DNA of 64,000 bases from Acidobacteriota bacterium. Its GTDB lineage: Bacteria; Acidobacteriota; Terriglobia; Bryobacterales; Bryobacteraceae. A model generated the notes under the pieces. That model searched no databases and was not told where the DNA came from. It saw nothing but the letters and a program-made list of their open reading frames with translations. The DNA lies in assembly GCA_018268715.1 (NCBI GenBank), contig JAFDVZ010000002.1, forward strand, positions 1,004,149 to 1,068,148, given 5' to 3'. Of the stretch, positions 51,525-61,099 are shown piece after piece. Position 1 is the first letter of the stretch, and each line of letters begins with the position of its first letter. The position numbers and the translations under genes were made by a program.

Positions 51525-54103
51525 CTTGGGCCTAACTCCTTTTGCAGGTCGGCCAGGAGTTTTAATGCCTCGATTGGGCGGAGGTTGTCTAAGTCGATGG
51601 CTCTGATGCGGTCGGCTAACTCGTAGTTCACGGGCTCGAATAACTGGATCTGCATGGATGGGGCGGTGCGCTTTCGCTTGGAGGGGGTCAGCTCCTCCGT
51701 TACTTCGTGTTCGGTCTTTTCGTGGAGGGCCAGGATCTCGCGGGCTCGTTCGATCACGCTGAGGGGAAGGGCGGCCAGGCGCGCAACTTCGATGCCGTAG
51801 CTGCGGTCGGCGGCGCCGGGCTCCACCTTCCTGAGGAAGATGATCTGGTCGCCCGCTTCCTTGACGGAGACGTGCAGGTTGCGCACGCCTTCCAACTGCT
51901 CGGCTAACTCGGTTAACTCGTGGTAGTGAGTGGCGAATAGGGTCATCGCGCGGATGCGCTCGTGCACGTGCTCGACCACCGCCCAGGCCAAGGCCAGACC
52001 GTCGTAGGTGGCCGTGCCTCGGCCGATTTCGTCGAGCACGATCAGGCTGCGCTCGGTGGCGGTGTTCAGGATCACGGCGGTCTCGGTCATTTCCACCATG
52101 AATGTCGATCGGCCGCGGGCCAGGTTGTCGGCCGCGCCGATGCGGGTGAAGACGCGATCGACGATCGGCAGCAGAGCGGAATCGGCGGGCACGAAGGAGC
52201 CGAGTTGGGCCAGGATGACCATCATCGCGGCCTGGCGGAGATAGGTGGACTTACCGCCCATGTTGGGGCCGGTGATGACGGCGATGAATTCCTTGCGCGA
52301 CAGGTACAGGTCGTTGGCGATGAAGCGGACGGCGTCGCGTTCGGTCAGCTTTTCGATGACCGGGTGGCGGCCCGCGGCTACGCGCATTTCGCCGGCGTCG
52401 GAGAAGCGCGGGCGCGTGTAGCGGTTCTGGGCGGCGACGCCCGCGAGCGCGGCGGTGACGTCGAGTTCGGCGATGGCGGCGGCCGAGGCTCGGATGCGGG
52501 CGGCTTCGGCGGCCGTGTCGGCGCGGATCTGATTGAAGATGTCGCGCTCGATGGCGAGCATGCGCTCTTCGGCTTCCAGGATCTTCGCTTCCAGTTCCTT
52601 GAGCTCCGGCGTGGTGAAGCGCTCCGCGTTTACGAGCGTCTGCTTTCGTTCGTAATCGGCGGCGGCCAGATGCAGGTTCGCCTTCGAGATTTCGATGTAG
52701 TAGCCGAAGACGTTGTTGAAACGCACCTTCAGCGACTGGATGCCGGTGCGGCCGCGCTCGCGCTGCTCGATTTGGGCGATGTACTGCTTGCTGTTGCGGC
52801 TGATGTCGCGCAGTTGGTCGAGTTCGGGGTGCGCGCCGTCGCGGATTGTGCCGCCGTCGGCGATGTTGATGGGCGGGTTGTCGGCGAGACCGTTCAGGAT
52901 GCGGTCGCGCACGTCGGCGAGCTCGTCGATGCGGGCGGCGATGTCGATGGATCGCGCGGCCTCAAGCGTCGCGGCGTGCTGGCGGATGCCGGGCAGCGCG
53001 GCGATGGAGCGGCCGAGCGCCAGTACATCACGCGGGCCGGCCGTGCCGAGCGTCACCTTGGCGAGCAGGCGCTCCATGTCGAGCACGGAGGCGAGTTGCT
53101 TCGAGATCTCCGAGCGCAGGATGGTGGCGCGGGCGAGTTCTTCGACGGCGTCCAGGCGCGCTTCGATTTCGGCGCGGTCCATGGACGGGCGCAGCAGACG
53201 GCGGCGCAGCAGACGGCCGCCCATGCCGGTGACGGTTTCGTCGATGACGGCGAGCAGCGTCGATTCCTTGCTTTCGCCGGCAAACAGGGGCTCGACGAGT
53301 TCGAGGTTGCGGACGGTGACGGAGTCGAGGATCAGGGAGTCCGAGCGGTCGTAGAAGGAGGGGCGTTCCAGATGGTCGAGCGCGGACTTCTGCGTCTCCC
53401 GGAGGTAGTGCAGGATGGCGCCCGCAGCGCCCACGGCGAGCGGTTTGCCTTCAAGGCCGCAGCCGTCGAGCGAGAGCAGGCGGAAGTGGTCGAGCAGGCT
53501 GCGCTGGGCGTAGTCGAAGGCGAACACCCACCCTTCGACGGGCGTCTTCAGGCAGGGCGTCGAGATCGGAGATTCGCCGGGCGCGAGCGCCTCCCGCGCG
53601 TTCAGGCCTTCGAGTGTGGCGTGGATGTCGGCGGCGTCGATTTCGGTGACGCGGAACTCGCCGGTGGAGACGTCGACGTGGGCAAGGCCGGCGCGTTGGC
53701 CGTCGGGCAGGATGGCGGCCAGGTAGTTGTTTTCGTGCGAGCGCAGGAGGCTCGATTCGGTGGCCGTACCGGGCGTGATGATGCGGGTGATCTCGCGCTT
53801 GACGAGCTTTTTGGCGAACTTGGGGTCCTCCATCTGCTCGCACAGCGCGACGCGGTAGCCCTTCTGGATGAGGCGCGCGATGTAGCCTTCGGCGGAATGG
53901 TGCGGGACGCCGCACATGGGCGTGGCGTCCTTCTCCTTGCTGCGGGAGGTGAGGGTGATTTCGAGCTCGCGGGCGGCGACGATGGCGTCGTCGAAGAAGA
54001 GTTCGTAGAAGTCGCCGAGGCGGAACAGCAGCAGGGCTCCGGGGACCTGTTGCTTAATGGCGTGGTATTGCCGCATGAGCGGCGTCGAGGCGTCCTGCGA
54101 CAT
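51521..54103 (-). CDS. mutS: DNA mismatch repair protein MutS
   Basis: 860 residues, full length for MutS1. The N-terminal mismatch-binding domain has the Phe-x-Glu motif in RLGDFYELFFDDA. The connector, lever and clamp regions follow, then the ATPase with Walker A GPNMGGKSTYLRQ, STFMVEMTE, Walker B LIVLDEIGRGTATYDG and the switch FATHYHELTEL. It recognises base mismatches and starts methyl-independent or MutL-dependent repair. It lies between anmK, which overlaps it, and a small unknown gene 18 bases upstream. Confidence 0.98.
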   Translation of the reverse strand: MSQDASTPLMRQYHAIKQQVPGALLLFRLGDFYELFFDDAIVAARELEITLTSRSKEKDATPMCGVPHHSAEGYIARLIQKGYRVALCEQMEDPKFAKKLVKREITRIITPGTATESSLLRSHENNYLAAILPDGQRAGLAHVDVSTGEFRVTEIDAADIHATLEGLNAREALAPGESPISTPCLKTPVEGWVFAFDYAQRSLLDHFRLLSLDGCGLEGKPLAVGAAGAILHYLRETQKSALDHLERPSFYDRSDSLILDSVTVRNLELVEPLFAGESKESTLLAVIDETVTGMGGRLLRRRLLRPSMDRAEIEARLDAVEELARATILRSEISKQLASVLDMERLLAKVTLGTAGPRDVLALGRSIAALPGIRQHAATLEAARSIDIAARIDELADVRDRILNGLADNPPINIADGGTIRDGAHPELDQLRDISRNSKQYIAQIEQRERGRTGIQSLKVRFNNVFGYYIEISKANLHLAAADYERKQTLVNAERFTTPELKELEAKILEAEERMLAIERDIFNQIRADTAAEAARIRASAAAIAELDVTAALAGVAAQNRYTRPRFSDAGEMRVAAGRHPVIEKLTERDAVRFIANDLYLSRKEFIAVITGPNMGGKSTYLRQAAMMVILAQLGSFVPADSALLPIVDRVFTRIGAADNLARGRSTFMVEMTETAVILNTATERSLIVLDEIGRGTATYDGLALAWAVVEHVHERIRAMTLFATHYHELTELAEQLEGVRNLHVSVKEAGDQIIFLRKVEPGAADRSYGIEVARLAALPLSVIERAREILALHEKTEHEVTEELTPSKRKRTAPSMQIQLFEPVNYELADRIRAIDLDNLRPIEALKLLADLQKELGPR

Positions 54104-54121
54104 CGTGAATCTTCAGGATAA

Positions 54122-54493
54122 TCAGGCGCGGTAGGCGGTGTCGGCGACGACGGGCTCGGCGGCGGGGACCGGGGCGGTCTGCTGGGCGCGGGCGGCTCGG
54201 CGGCCTGGGACTTTGCGGGCCATTTTGAGGGCGCGCAGGGCCTGATCGTGCGACTTCTGGGCGGAGTTGGCGATGCGGTGCATCTGGGCGGCGGCTTTCA
54301 GGTTGCCGTTGGCGCGGGCGAGGTCCTCGAAGCGCTGGTAGCGCATGACGCGCCAGCGGGACCAGGCCATCTGCTCGACGAGGAAGTCCTCATGCAGGTT
54401 CCTCGGGGTGAACTCGGTGCGGCAGGATTCGAACAGGCGATCGAATTCGGCCTGATCCTCGTTGGGCAGCACTTTGAGCGACTGCTTGGGCAT
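54122..54493 (-). CDS. Small conserved-looking protein of unknown function
   Basis: 123 residues, strongly helical and basic. The pattern FTPRNLHEDFLVEQMAWSRWRVMRYQR recalls short acidobacterial proteins of unknown role that I cannot name. The C-terminal 35 residues are Ala/Pro/Arg-rich and likely disordered. It has no signal peptide. It lies 18 bases upstream of mutS and 21 bases downstream of the GH67 gene on the same strand. Nothing indicates a function. Confidence 0.6.
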   Translation of the reverse strand: MPKQSLKVLPNEDQAEFDRLFESCRTEFTPRNLHEDFLVEQMAWSRWRVMRYQRFEDLARANGNLKAAAQMHRIANSAQKSHDQALRALKMARKVPGRRAARAQQTAPVPAAEPVVADTAYRA

Positions 54494-54514
54494 CCGATCA
54501 ATCAGTGTGACACA

Positions 54515-56962
54515 TCAGGGGCGCGCCGGGTGGATCTCTATATAGTCGAGTCCTGCGCGTTCGCCGGCGTTGGGGACGCCCTCAATGCGGATGGTGTCGC
54601 CGGGGCGCAGGGCCACGCCGCGCGTGCGATGGCGCGTGGAGGAGTGCGCGTTGATGGCGGCGGTGGGGATATGGTCGTCGGCGATCCACTCGGCGATGGG
54701 CTGCGAGTTCACGATCAGGCGGTAGGTGGAGACGCCGTTGTTCGCGTCGAAGTACTGGACGTCGATGTCGCACCAGCCGGGTTTGCCTTCGTAGCGGAAG
54801 GAGGCTTCGCAGCGGTCCGCCGGACATTCGACGGCTTTGCCTTTGGAGGCGCCTTCCCAGGGCTGCACGTATACGATACGGTAACCGGTTAACTGCATGG
54901 ACTCGGCTTCCGTGCGGCCGGGGTAGTGGTCCACGCGGCCCTTCTCGTCGGCGATGCCGGAGGTTTTCGCGAACCACTGGTTGATGGCGTCGCGCCACAC
55001 CTGCGCGTGGCCGGCCTGGTATTCCAGGCGCTCGAGCACGGCGTGGTAGCGGGCTTCGTCGATCAGGCCTTCGAGGGTGCGCCACTGGGTGACGTAATTC
55101 GCCGCTTCTTCGGCGCCCTGGTAGTGGGTGTCGTAGATGTGCTGGATTACCGTTTTGCCCGAGTGCAGACGGTGGGTGTAGGGGACGTGGTGCATCCACA
55201 GCAGCAGTTCGTCGGGACAGTCCTTCAGGGGCTCGTAGAGGCGGGCGACTTCGGGGCGGTATTGGCCGATGAAGCCGGTGCCGGTGGCGACGGTGCGGTC
55301 CATGCCGATGCCTTCCTGGTCGGCGCGGTGCCACTGGCCCCAGCCGTTGCGCTCCGACGATTCGACCGAGGGGCCGTAGTGGTTGCCGCTGATGTCGGTG
55401 AGCGTCTGAGCGCCTAAGGGGCCGGTGTAGTGTTCGAAGATGGCCCAGGATTTGAGCAGCATGTCGTCGATGGTGGATGTGACGCGCGGGTTGTCGCCGA
55501 AGGTGAGGCGGGTCCACTCGTCGGCGATGGCGGCGGCGGTGAGGTCGGGGTTCCAGGCCAGGCGGCCGAAGCCGTAGAGGTTGGCCTGGGAGAGGTCGTG
55601 GCCGAACCAGTTGGGGTCGGCGCCGACGTTCGAGACGCCGACGAAACCGCCGGTGGGACGGTGGAAGGTGCGGCCGGCTACCAGCGCCTTGACGGGCGTG
55701 GGCGCGCCGGGGGCGGCGTGCATGTCGAAGTCGAGCGTGGCCTTCCACATCGGCACGAGCCAAACGTGATGGCGGGACTGGCCGAAGTACTCCTGCGTGA
55801 TCTGGAGTTCGATGGACTGGCTGGTCTTTTCGAGGGCGCCGAACAGGGGCGACGCCGGCTCGCGCACCTGGAAGTCAATGGGGCCGTGCTTGATCTGGAG
55901 GATGGCGTTGTCTTCGAACTGGCCGTCGAGCAGGTGGAAGTTGTCCCAGGCGGCGCGGGCGCGGTCGTTCTTCAGGTTGCGCCAGTCCATGTGGTGGTCG
56001 TAGACGAAGCCTCGATAAAAGATGACGCCGTCGTGGGGCTTCAGGGCGCGGGCGATGACGTTGGCGGCGTCGGCGTGCGTGCGGCCGTAGGCGGAGGGGC
56101 CCAGGCGGCCTTCCGAATCGGCCTTGACGACGAAACCGGCCAGGTCCGGGACGGCGCGGTAGATCTCGTCCACCTTCTGCTTCCACCATTGGGCGACGCG
56201 GTCGTCGAGCGGGTCGAAGGTGGGGAGGCCGCCCATCTTCTGCGGGCTACTGAAGTCGACCGAAACGGCGATGCGGACGCCCCAGGGACGGAAGGCTCCG
56301 GCGAGCCGGGCGAGTTGCGGCAGGAACTCCGTGGAGATGATGCGGATGTTCGCGTTCACGTTGTTGACCGCGCAGCCGTTGATCCCGAGCGACGCCAGCA
56401 GGCGGGCGTAATCGGAGGCCGCCGTCAGGTCGGAGCGGACATTGTTGTTGTCGAAGAAGATGGATGGGCCGCCGTAGCCGCGCTCGATGGAGCCGTCCAG
56501 GTTGTCCCACTCGTTGGTCCAGCGGATGGGCGCGTAGGGGGACTGGCGCTCGTCGACGATGGGCTGGGCGAGGGCGATGCGTCGCAGCAGGGCGAACACG
56601 CCGTAGAGAACGCCGCGGTCCGTGGAGCCTTCGATCGCGATGCTGCGGCCGGTCCGGCGGATGGCGAAGGAATCCGGCGCGGGGCCGGGCGACGTACGAA
56701 GAATGAAGGCGCCTTCGGCGGGCTCTCTGGGTTCGTTTCGTAAAATGCGGCCGAGCATGCCTTCGACGCCGCGGATCAGTTCGGCGTGGGCGCTGGCCAG
56801 GACCGGGGAATCGCCGGCAGCCACCACCGCGGCGGGGAGGGTCGCATAGGGGCGGGCGTCGCGCACCGGTTTGTAGCGGAGCCAGGCGGCGTGTCCGGTT
56901 TCGGCGGGAGCGGAACCGGCGAGCGAGAGCGCCAACAAAAGGAGAGCGAATGTGATCCTCAT
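54515..56962 (-). CDS. aguA: GH67 alpha-glucuronidase, secreted
   Basis: 815 residues from the ATG at 56962 (MRITFALLLLALSLAGSA), a clear signal peptide; longer frames enter the divergent ispH leader. The N-terminal domain (GVLYGVFALLRRI) and the barrel show the GH67 landmarks RWTNEWDNLDGSIERGYGG, INGCAVNNVNAN, FVVKADSEGRLGPSAYGR (acid Glu) and the pair in DGQFEDN and DFQVREP. It removes 4-O-methylglucuronic acid from xylo-oligosaccharides. The C-terminal ~130 residues, a galactose-binding-like beta domain, extend past the usual enzyme length. It is the only hemicellulose gene here in the mutS-anmK unit. Confidence 0.92.
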   Translation of the reverse strand: MRITFALLLLALSLAGSAPAETGHAAWLRYKPVRDARPYATLPAAVVAAGDSPVLASAHAELIRGVEGMLGRILRNEPREPAEGAFILRTSPGPAPDSFAIRRTGRSIAIEGSTDRGVLYGVFALLRRIALAQPIVDERQSPYAPIRWTNEWDNLDGSIERGYGGPSIFFDNNNVRSDLTAASDYARLLASLGINGCAVNNVNANIRIISTEFLPQLARLAGAFRPWGVRIAVSVDFSSPQKMGGLPTFDPLDDRVAQWWKQKVDEIYRAVPDLAGFVVKADSEGRLGPSAYGRTHADAANVIARALKPHDGVIFYRGFVYDHHMDWRNLKNDRARAAWDNFHLLDGQFEDNAILQIKHGPIDFQVREPASPLFGALEKTSQSIELQITQEYFGQSRHHVWLVPMWKATLDFDMHAAPGAPTPVKALVAGRTFHRPTGGFVGVSNVGADPNWFGHDLSQANLYGFGRLAWNPDLTAAAIADEWTRLTFGDNPRVTSTIDDMLLKSWAIFEHYTGPLGAQTLTDISGNHYGPSVESSERNGWGQWHRADQEGIGMDRTVATGTGFIGQYRPEVARLYEPLKDCPDELLLWMHHVPYTHRLHSGKTVIQHIYDTHYQGAEEAANYVTQWRTLEGLIDEARYHAVLERLEYQAGHAQVWRDAINQWFAKTSGIADEKGRVDHYPGRTEAESMQLTGYRIVYVQPWEGASKGKAVECPADRCEASFRYEGKPGWCDIDVQYFDANNGVSTYRLIVNSQPIAEWIADDHIPTAAINAHSSTRHRTRGVALRPGDTIRIEGVPNAGERAGLDYIEIHPARP

Positions 56963-57068
56963 AGGCGTCAGAACTAGTTGAAGTATAATGCAGTTATCGG
57001 CGATCCACCGGATCGCACATACTGGGCTGATATACTTAGAGTTAACCCTCGGAAGGCGACCTACCACT

Positions 57069-58049
57069 ATGCCGGTACAGACTGACAAGAAGATTCTCCT
57101 GCTGCGGCCGCGCGGCTTCTGCGCCGGAGTGGTTCGCGCGATCGACGTCGTGAAGATCGTTCTCAACCTGTACGGCGCGCCGATTTACGTGCGCAAGGAG
57201 ATTGTCCACAACCGGCACGTGGTCGACGAATTGCGCGCAGCGGGGGCGATCTTCGTTGACGAGTTGAGCGAGGTCCCGGCCGGCTCCCGCGTCATTTTCA
57301 GCGCGCACGGCGTATCGCCGGCGGTGCGGGCGGAGGCGCGTGAGCGGCAGTTGCAGGTGATCGACGCCACCTGCCCGCTGGTGACCAAAGTGCACATCGA
57401 GGCGGTGAAGTTCGCCCGCCAGAATCACACCATTGTGCTGATCGGCCACAAGGACCACGATGAAGTTGTCGGAACTCTGGGCGAGGCTCCTGAATCTACT
57501 GTACTGGTGGAGTCCGTCGAGGATGTCGACGCGCTCGAAGTGAAGGATCCAACGAAGGTGTCGTTCATCACGCAGACCACGCTCAGCCTGGACGAGACCC
57601 GCGACATTGTGGCGCGGCTGCGCGAGCGGTTTCCGTCGATCAAGGGTCCCGCGGCGCAGGATATCTGCTACGCCACCGAGAACCGGCAGTTGGCGGTGAA
57701 GGCGGTGGCGCCGATCTGCCAGACGCTGCTGGTGGTGGGCTCGCAGAACAGTTCGAATTCGCGCCGGCTGGTGGAAGTCTGCGGGCAGGCGGGCGTTCCG
57801 GCCTACCTGGTGGACGACCACGGCGACGTGAACCCCGCTTGGCTCGAAAGCATCGATACGGTGGCGGTGACGGCCGGCGCATCGGCGCCGGAGCACCTGG
57901 TGCAGGAGCTTCTCGACTACCTGAAGACGCAGCACGGCTTTCGGGCCGTGGAGGAAGTCGAGCTGAAGGACGAGGACGTCCGCTTTTCGTTGCCGGCGGG
58001 GCTTGACGTCCCGTTGGGTCAACTGGCTCCGGTCGCCGCAAGGGTATGA
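57069..58049 (+). CDS. ispH: 4-hydroxy-3-methylbut-2-enyl diphosphate reductase
   Basis: 326 residues from the ATG at 57069 (MPVQTDKKILLL). The three Cys that hold the Fe-S cluster are in GFCAGVVRAID, DATCPLVTKVH and, late, QTLLVVG preceded by PICQ; the ATENRQLAV and SQNSSNSRRLVEV motifs are typical. It makes IPP and DMAPP, the last step of the MEP pathway. Its stop overlaps the shc start by four bases, so isoprenoid supply is linked to hopanoid synthesis in one transcript. A GGAAGG box lies about 14 bases before the ATG. Confidence 0.95.
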   Translation: MPVQTDKKILLLRPRGFCAGVVRAIDVVKIVLNLYGAPIYVRKEIVHNRHVVDELRAAGAIFVDELSEVPAGSRVIFSAHGVSPAVRAEARERQLQVIDATCPLVTKVHIEAVKFARQNHTIVLIGHKDHDEVVGTLGEAPESTVLVESVEDVDALEVKDPTKVSFITQTTLSLDETRDIVARLRERFPSIKGPAAQDICYATENRQLAVKAVAPICQTLLVVGSQNSSNSRRLVEVCGQAGVPAYLVDDHGDVNPAWLESIDTVAVTAGASAPEHLVQELLDYLKTQHGFRAVEEVELKDEDVRFSLPAGLDVPLGQLAPVAARV

Positions 58050-59974
58050 GTTCAGGCGTCCAAGCGGCTGTAGCTCTGACGTCCGCCTCCCGGCAGGCGG
58101 CAAACAACGCGGCGCGCGCGCTGCTGAACCGGCAGTACGAGCAGGGCTACTGGTGGGCCGACCTGACCGCCGATTCGACGCTCGAATCCGACTACATCTG
58201 GCTGCAATTGTGGCTGCATCCGCCGGTGAACGGCGTGTGGAATCCGCCCACGCGGGCCCTGGTGGACAAGGCCGTCCGGGCGATTCTGGCCAAGCAGTTG
58301 CCCGACGGCGGATTCAACATCTTCCACGACGGCCCCACCGAGATCAGCGCCACCGTGAAGGCGTACTTCGCGCTGAAGGTAGCGGGCATTCCGGCCGACG
58401 ATCCGCGCATGCAGGCGGCCCGGCAGTGCATTCTGGACCGCGGCGGCATCCAGAAGGCGAACAGCTACGTCAAGGTCAACCTCAGCCTGTTCAACCTGTA
58501 TCCTCGCGAGGGGACGCCGGCCATTCCGCCGGAGTTGATGCTGGGCGGCGGGCTGATCTACGAGATGTCGTCGTGGACGCGCGCCATCGTCATTCCGCTG
58601 TCGATCGTGCACTCGATGAACCCGGCGCGCCCAGTGCCCGCGGGCTTCAACCTGCAGGAGTTGTTCGCGCACGGCGTCCCGGTGACTTACCAGTTCGATA
58701 AGGACAAGCTGTTCACCTGGCGCAACGCCTTCCTGACGCTCGACAAGATCCTGAAATTCTGGGAGCGGCGCGGCTCGCGGTCGATCCGCACCCGGGCAAT
58801 CCGCCGGGCCGAGCGGTGGATTCTCGAGCGCACGCGGTACACCGACGGGCTGGCGGCGATTTACCCGTCGATGCAGTACGTCATCATGGCGCTCGACCTG
58901 TTGGGCTACCCGCCGGATCATCCCGACCGCGCCGAGGCGCAGCGGCAGTTCGACCGCCTGATGGTGGATCGCGACGGCGAGTTCTTCCATCAGCCGTGCT
59001 TTTCGGTGGTGTGGGATTCGGCGATCGCGGCGATGGCGCTGGGCGAATCCGGCCAGGCGCCGGAAGCGGCCATGACGCGTTGCGCGGACTGGCTGATCAG
59101 CAAGGAAGTGCGGCGCAAGGGCGACTGGTCCTACAAGCGGCCCAACGTCGAGCCCTCCGGCTGGTACTTCGAATTCGCCAACGAGTGGTATCCGGACATT
59201 GACGATACGGCGCAGGTGCTGCTGGCGCTCGATCACGCGCGCGGGTCGGACCGCAAGGCCCACGACGCCACCGTGAAGCGCGCCGTCGCCTGGTTGCTGG
59301 CCATGCAGAGTAAGGATGGCGGCTGGGCGGCCTTCGACGTCGACAACGACCTGACGTTTCTCTCCTACGTGCCCTTCGCCGATCACAACGCGATGCTCGA
59401 CCCGACCTGTCCCGACATCACCGGACGCGTGCTCGAGGCGCTCGCGCAGCATCTGCCGAAGGACCACGCGGCGATTCGCCGGGGCGTCCAGTTCTTGGAG
59501 CGAACGCAGGAGCCCGACGGCAGTTGGTACGGCCGCTGGGGCGTGGATTACATCTACGGAACCTTCCTGGCGCTGCGGGGTTTGCAGGCGGCCGGCGAAA
59601 ACGACCGCGAGGCGCATATCCTGCGCGCGGGCGAGTGGCTGCGCTCGATTCAGAACGCCGACGGCGGATGGGGCGAAAGCTGCGAGAGCTACAAGAACAA
59701 GACGTACACGCCGGGTCCCAGCACGGCGTCGCAAACCGCCTGGGCGCTGTTGGGCCTGATGGCGGGCGGCGACACGACCAGCCTGAGCGTGCAGCAGGGC
59801 GTCGAGTATCTGATCGAGACGCAGCGGGCCGACGGGACGTGGCGCGAAGAGCATTTCACCGGCACCGGATTCCCGCAGGTCTTCTATCTGACCTATCACT
59901 ACTACCGGAATTCGTTCCCGCTGTTGGCGCTGTCGGTTTATAACAAGACCAAGTTTGGAGTCGATCGAGCATGA
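58046..59974 (+). CDS. shc: Squalene-hopene cyclase
   Basis: 642 residues, full family length. The proton-donor motif DIDDTA (Asp384-Asp387) is intact, and several QW repeats are visible (QLPDGGFNIFHDG, QSKDGGWAAFD, QEPDGSWYGRWG, QNADGGWGES, QRADGTWREEH). It cyclises squalene to hopene at the inner membrane. It sits between ispH and hpnH with four-base overlaps on both sides, which indicates tight co-expression. No squalene synthesis genes (hpnC, D, E) are in the window. Confidence 0.97.
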   Translation: MSSGVQAAVALTSASRQAANNAARALLNRQYEQGYWWADLTADSTLESDYIWLQLWLHPPVNGVWNPPTRALVDKAVRAILAKQLPDGGFNIFHDGPTEISATVKAYFALKVAGIPADDPRMQAARQCILDRGGIQKANSYVKVNLSLFNLYPREGTPAIPPELMLGGGLIYEMSSWTRAIVIPLSIVHSMNPARPVPAGFNLQELFAHGVPVTYQFDKDKLFTWRNAFLTLDKILKFWERRGSRSIRTRAIRRAERWILERTRYTDGLAAIYPSMQYVIMALDLLGYPPDHPDRAEAQRQFDRLMVDRDGEFFHQPCFSVVWDSAIAAMALGESGQAPEAAMTRCADWLISKEVRRKGDWSYKRPNVEPSGWYFEFANEWYPDIDDTAQVLLALDHARGSDRKAHDATVKRAVAWLLAMQSKDGGWAAFDVDNDLTFLSYVPFADHNAMLDPTCPDITGRVLEALAQHLPKDHAAIRRGVQFLERTQEPDGSWYGRWGVDYIYGTFLALRGLQAAGENDREAHILRAGEWLRSIQNADGGWGESCESYKNKTYTPGPSTASQTAWALLGLMAGGDTTSLSVQQGVEYLIETQRADGTWREEHFTGTGFPQVFYLTYHYYRNSFPLLALSVYNKTKFGVDRA

Positions 59975-61083
59975 GATTACCGCTTTCGATGGTCGCCGGG
60001 ATGGCCGGCTATATCGCCAAGAACAAGCTGCGTCCCAATCCCGAGTGGCAGAAGACGGTGGCGCCTCCGAAGGATCCGGCGAATCCCTTTAAGATCGTCT
60101 ACACGCACGTGTCGTCGGCGGCGGACCGCAAGCCGCACCCGATGATCAACAAGCGGTTTCCGCTGGTGCTGATGCTCGAGCCGCTGCACGCCTGCAACCT
60201 GACCTGCACCGGTTGCGGCCGCATCCGCGAGTACGAAAACACCATCACGCAAATGCTGACCGTGGAGCAGTGCCTGAAGGCGTCCGAGGATTGCGGCGCG
60301 CCGACCGTGTCGATCTGCGGCGGCGAGCCGTTCCTGCACCCCAAGATCGGCGAGATGTCGAACCGGCTGATCGAGCGCGGCCGGAACGTCATTCTGTGCA
60401 CCAACGGCATGTTCATCAAGAAGAAGATCGGCGACTTCAAGGCGCATGAGTGCTTCTTCCTGAATGTGCACCTGGACGGGCTCGAGAAGACCCACGACCT
60501 GTGCGTCGAGCGCGACGGCGTGTTCAAGACCGCCATCGAGGGCATCCAGATCGCCAAGCAGGCCGGTTTCAAGGTGATGACCAACACGACGGTCTACAAG
60601 GAAACCGACATGGACGAGATCTGGCGGATGTTCGAGATGCTCGAAACGCTGGGCGTCGACGGGCACACCATCGCGCCGGCCTACGGGTATTCCGCCGTCA
60701 ATGACCGCGAAATCTTCCTGACGCGCGACGACATCCACGAGAAGTTCCGCGACATCGACCGGTTTTCGAAGCGCTTCCCGATCATCGATTCGCCCATTTA
60801 CATGGAGTTCCTGAAGGGCGACCGCGAACTGCCGTGCACCACCTGGGGCAGCCCGACCTACAATGTCCTGGGCTGGAAGGGCCCCTGCTACGTCATCACC
60901 GACGGTCACTATAAGACCTTCGAGGAGTATATGACGCAGACGCAATGGGACGCCTATGGTCCGGGCAACGATCCGCGCTGCGAGCATTGCATGATGCATA
61001 CGGGTTTCGAGCCGTCGGCGGCGGTAGGGATCAATTCGAAGTTCACCGACAGCTTCAAGAACCTTTCGTGGCTGCTGAGTTAG
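59971..61083 (+). CDS. hpnH: Adenosylhopane synthase, radical SAM (HpnH)
   Basis: 370 residues. The radical SAM motif CxxxCxxC is at Cys75-Cys79-Cys82 (HACNLTCTGCGR). GGEPFLHP follows, and a C-terminal Cys-rich SPASM-like end (CEHCMMHTGFEP) is characteristic of HpnH. It joins the 5'-deoxyadenosyl group to hopene, giving adenosylhopane. It overlaps shc by four bases. The order shc-hpnH-hpnA-hpnG matches the expected pathway order for side-chain extension, apart from hpnA, whose step is less certain. Confidence 0.95.
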   Translation: MRLPLSMVAGMAGYIAKNKLRPNPEWQKTVAPPKDPANPFKIVYTHVSSAADRKPHPMINKRFPLVLMLEPLHACNLTCTGCGRIREYENTITQMLTVEQCLKASEDCGAPTVSICGGEPFLHPKIGEMSNRLIERGRNVILCTNGMFIKKKIGDFKAHECFFLNVHLDGLEKTHDLCVERDGVFKTAIEGIQIAKQAGFKVMTNTTVYKETDMDEIWRMFEMLETLGVDGHTIAPAYGYSAVNDREIFLTRDDIHEKFRDIDRFSKRFPIIDSPIYMEFLKGDRELPCTTWGSPTYNVLGWKGPCYVITDGHYKTFEEYMTQTQWDAYGPGNDPRCEHCMMHTGFEPSAAVGINSKFTDSFKNLSWLLS

Positions 61084-61099
61084 CGCCAGGGGCCTCCGT

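Noticed and set aside
51962..54121. 719-codon open frame on the plus strand opposite mutS
   Set aside because: Gly/Asp/Val-rich composition with no domain; it is the antisense of a GC-rich mutS with full MutS motifs.
55430..56743. 437-codon plus-strand frame opposite the GH67 gene
   Set aside because: Low-complexity Gly/Val/Asp sequence, antisense of a well-supported alpha-glucuronidase.
56963..57068. TATAAT at 56984 and TATACT at 57031 as ispH promoters
   Set aside because: Neither has a reasonable -35 at 16-18 bases, so I did not list a promoter there.
58052..59899. 615-codon minus-strand frame opposite shc
   Set aside because: No recognisable domain; shc on the plus strand is complete with DIDDTA and QW repeats.
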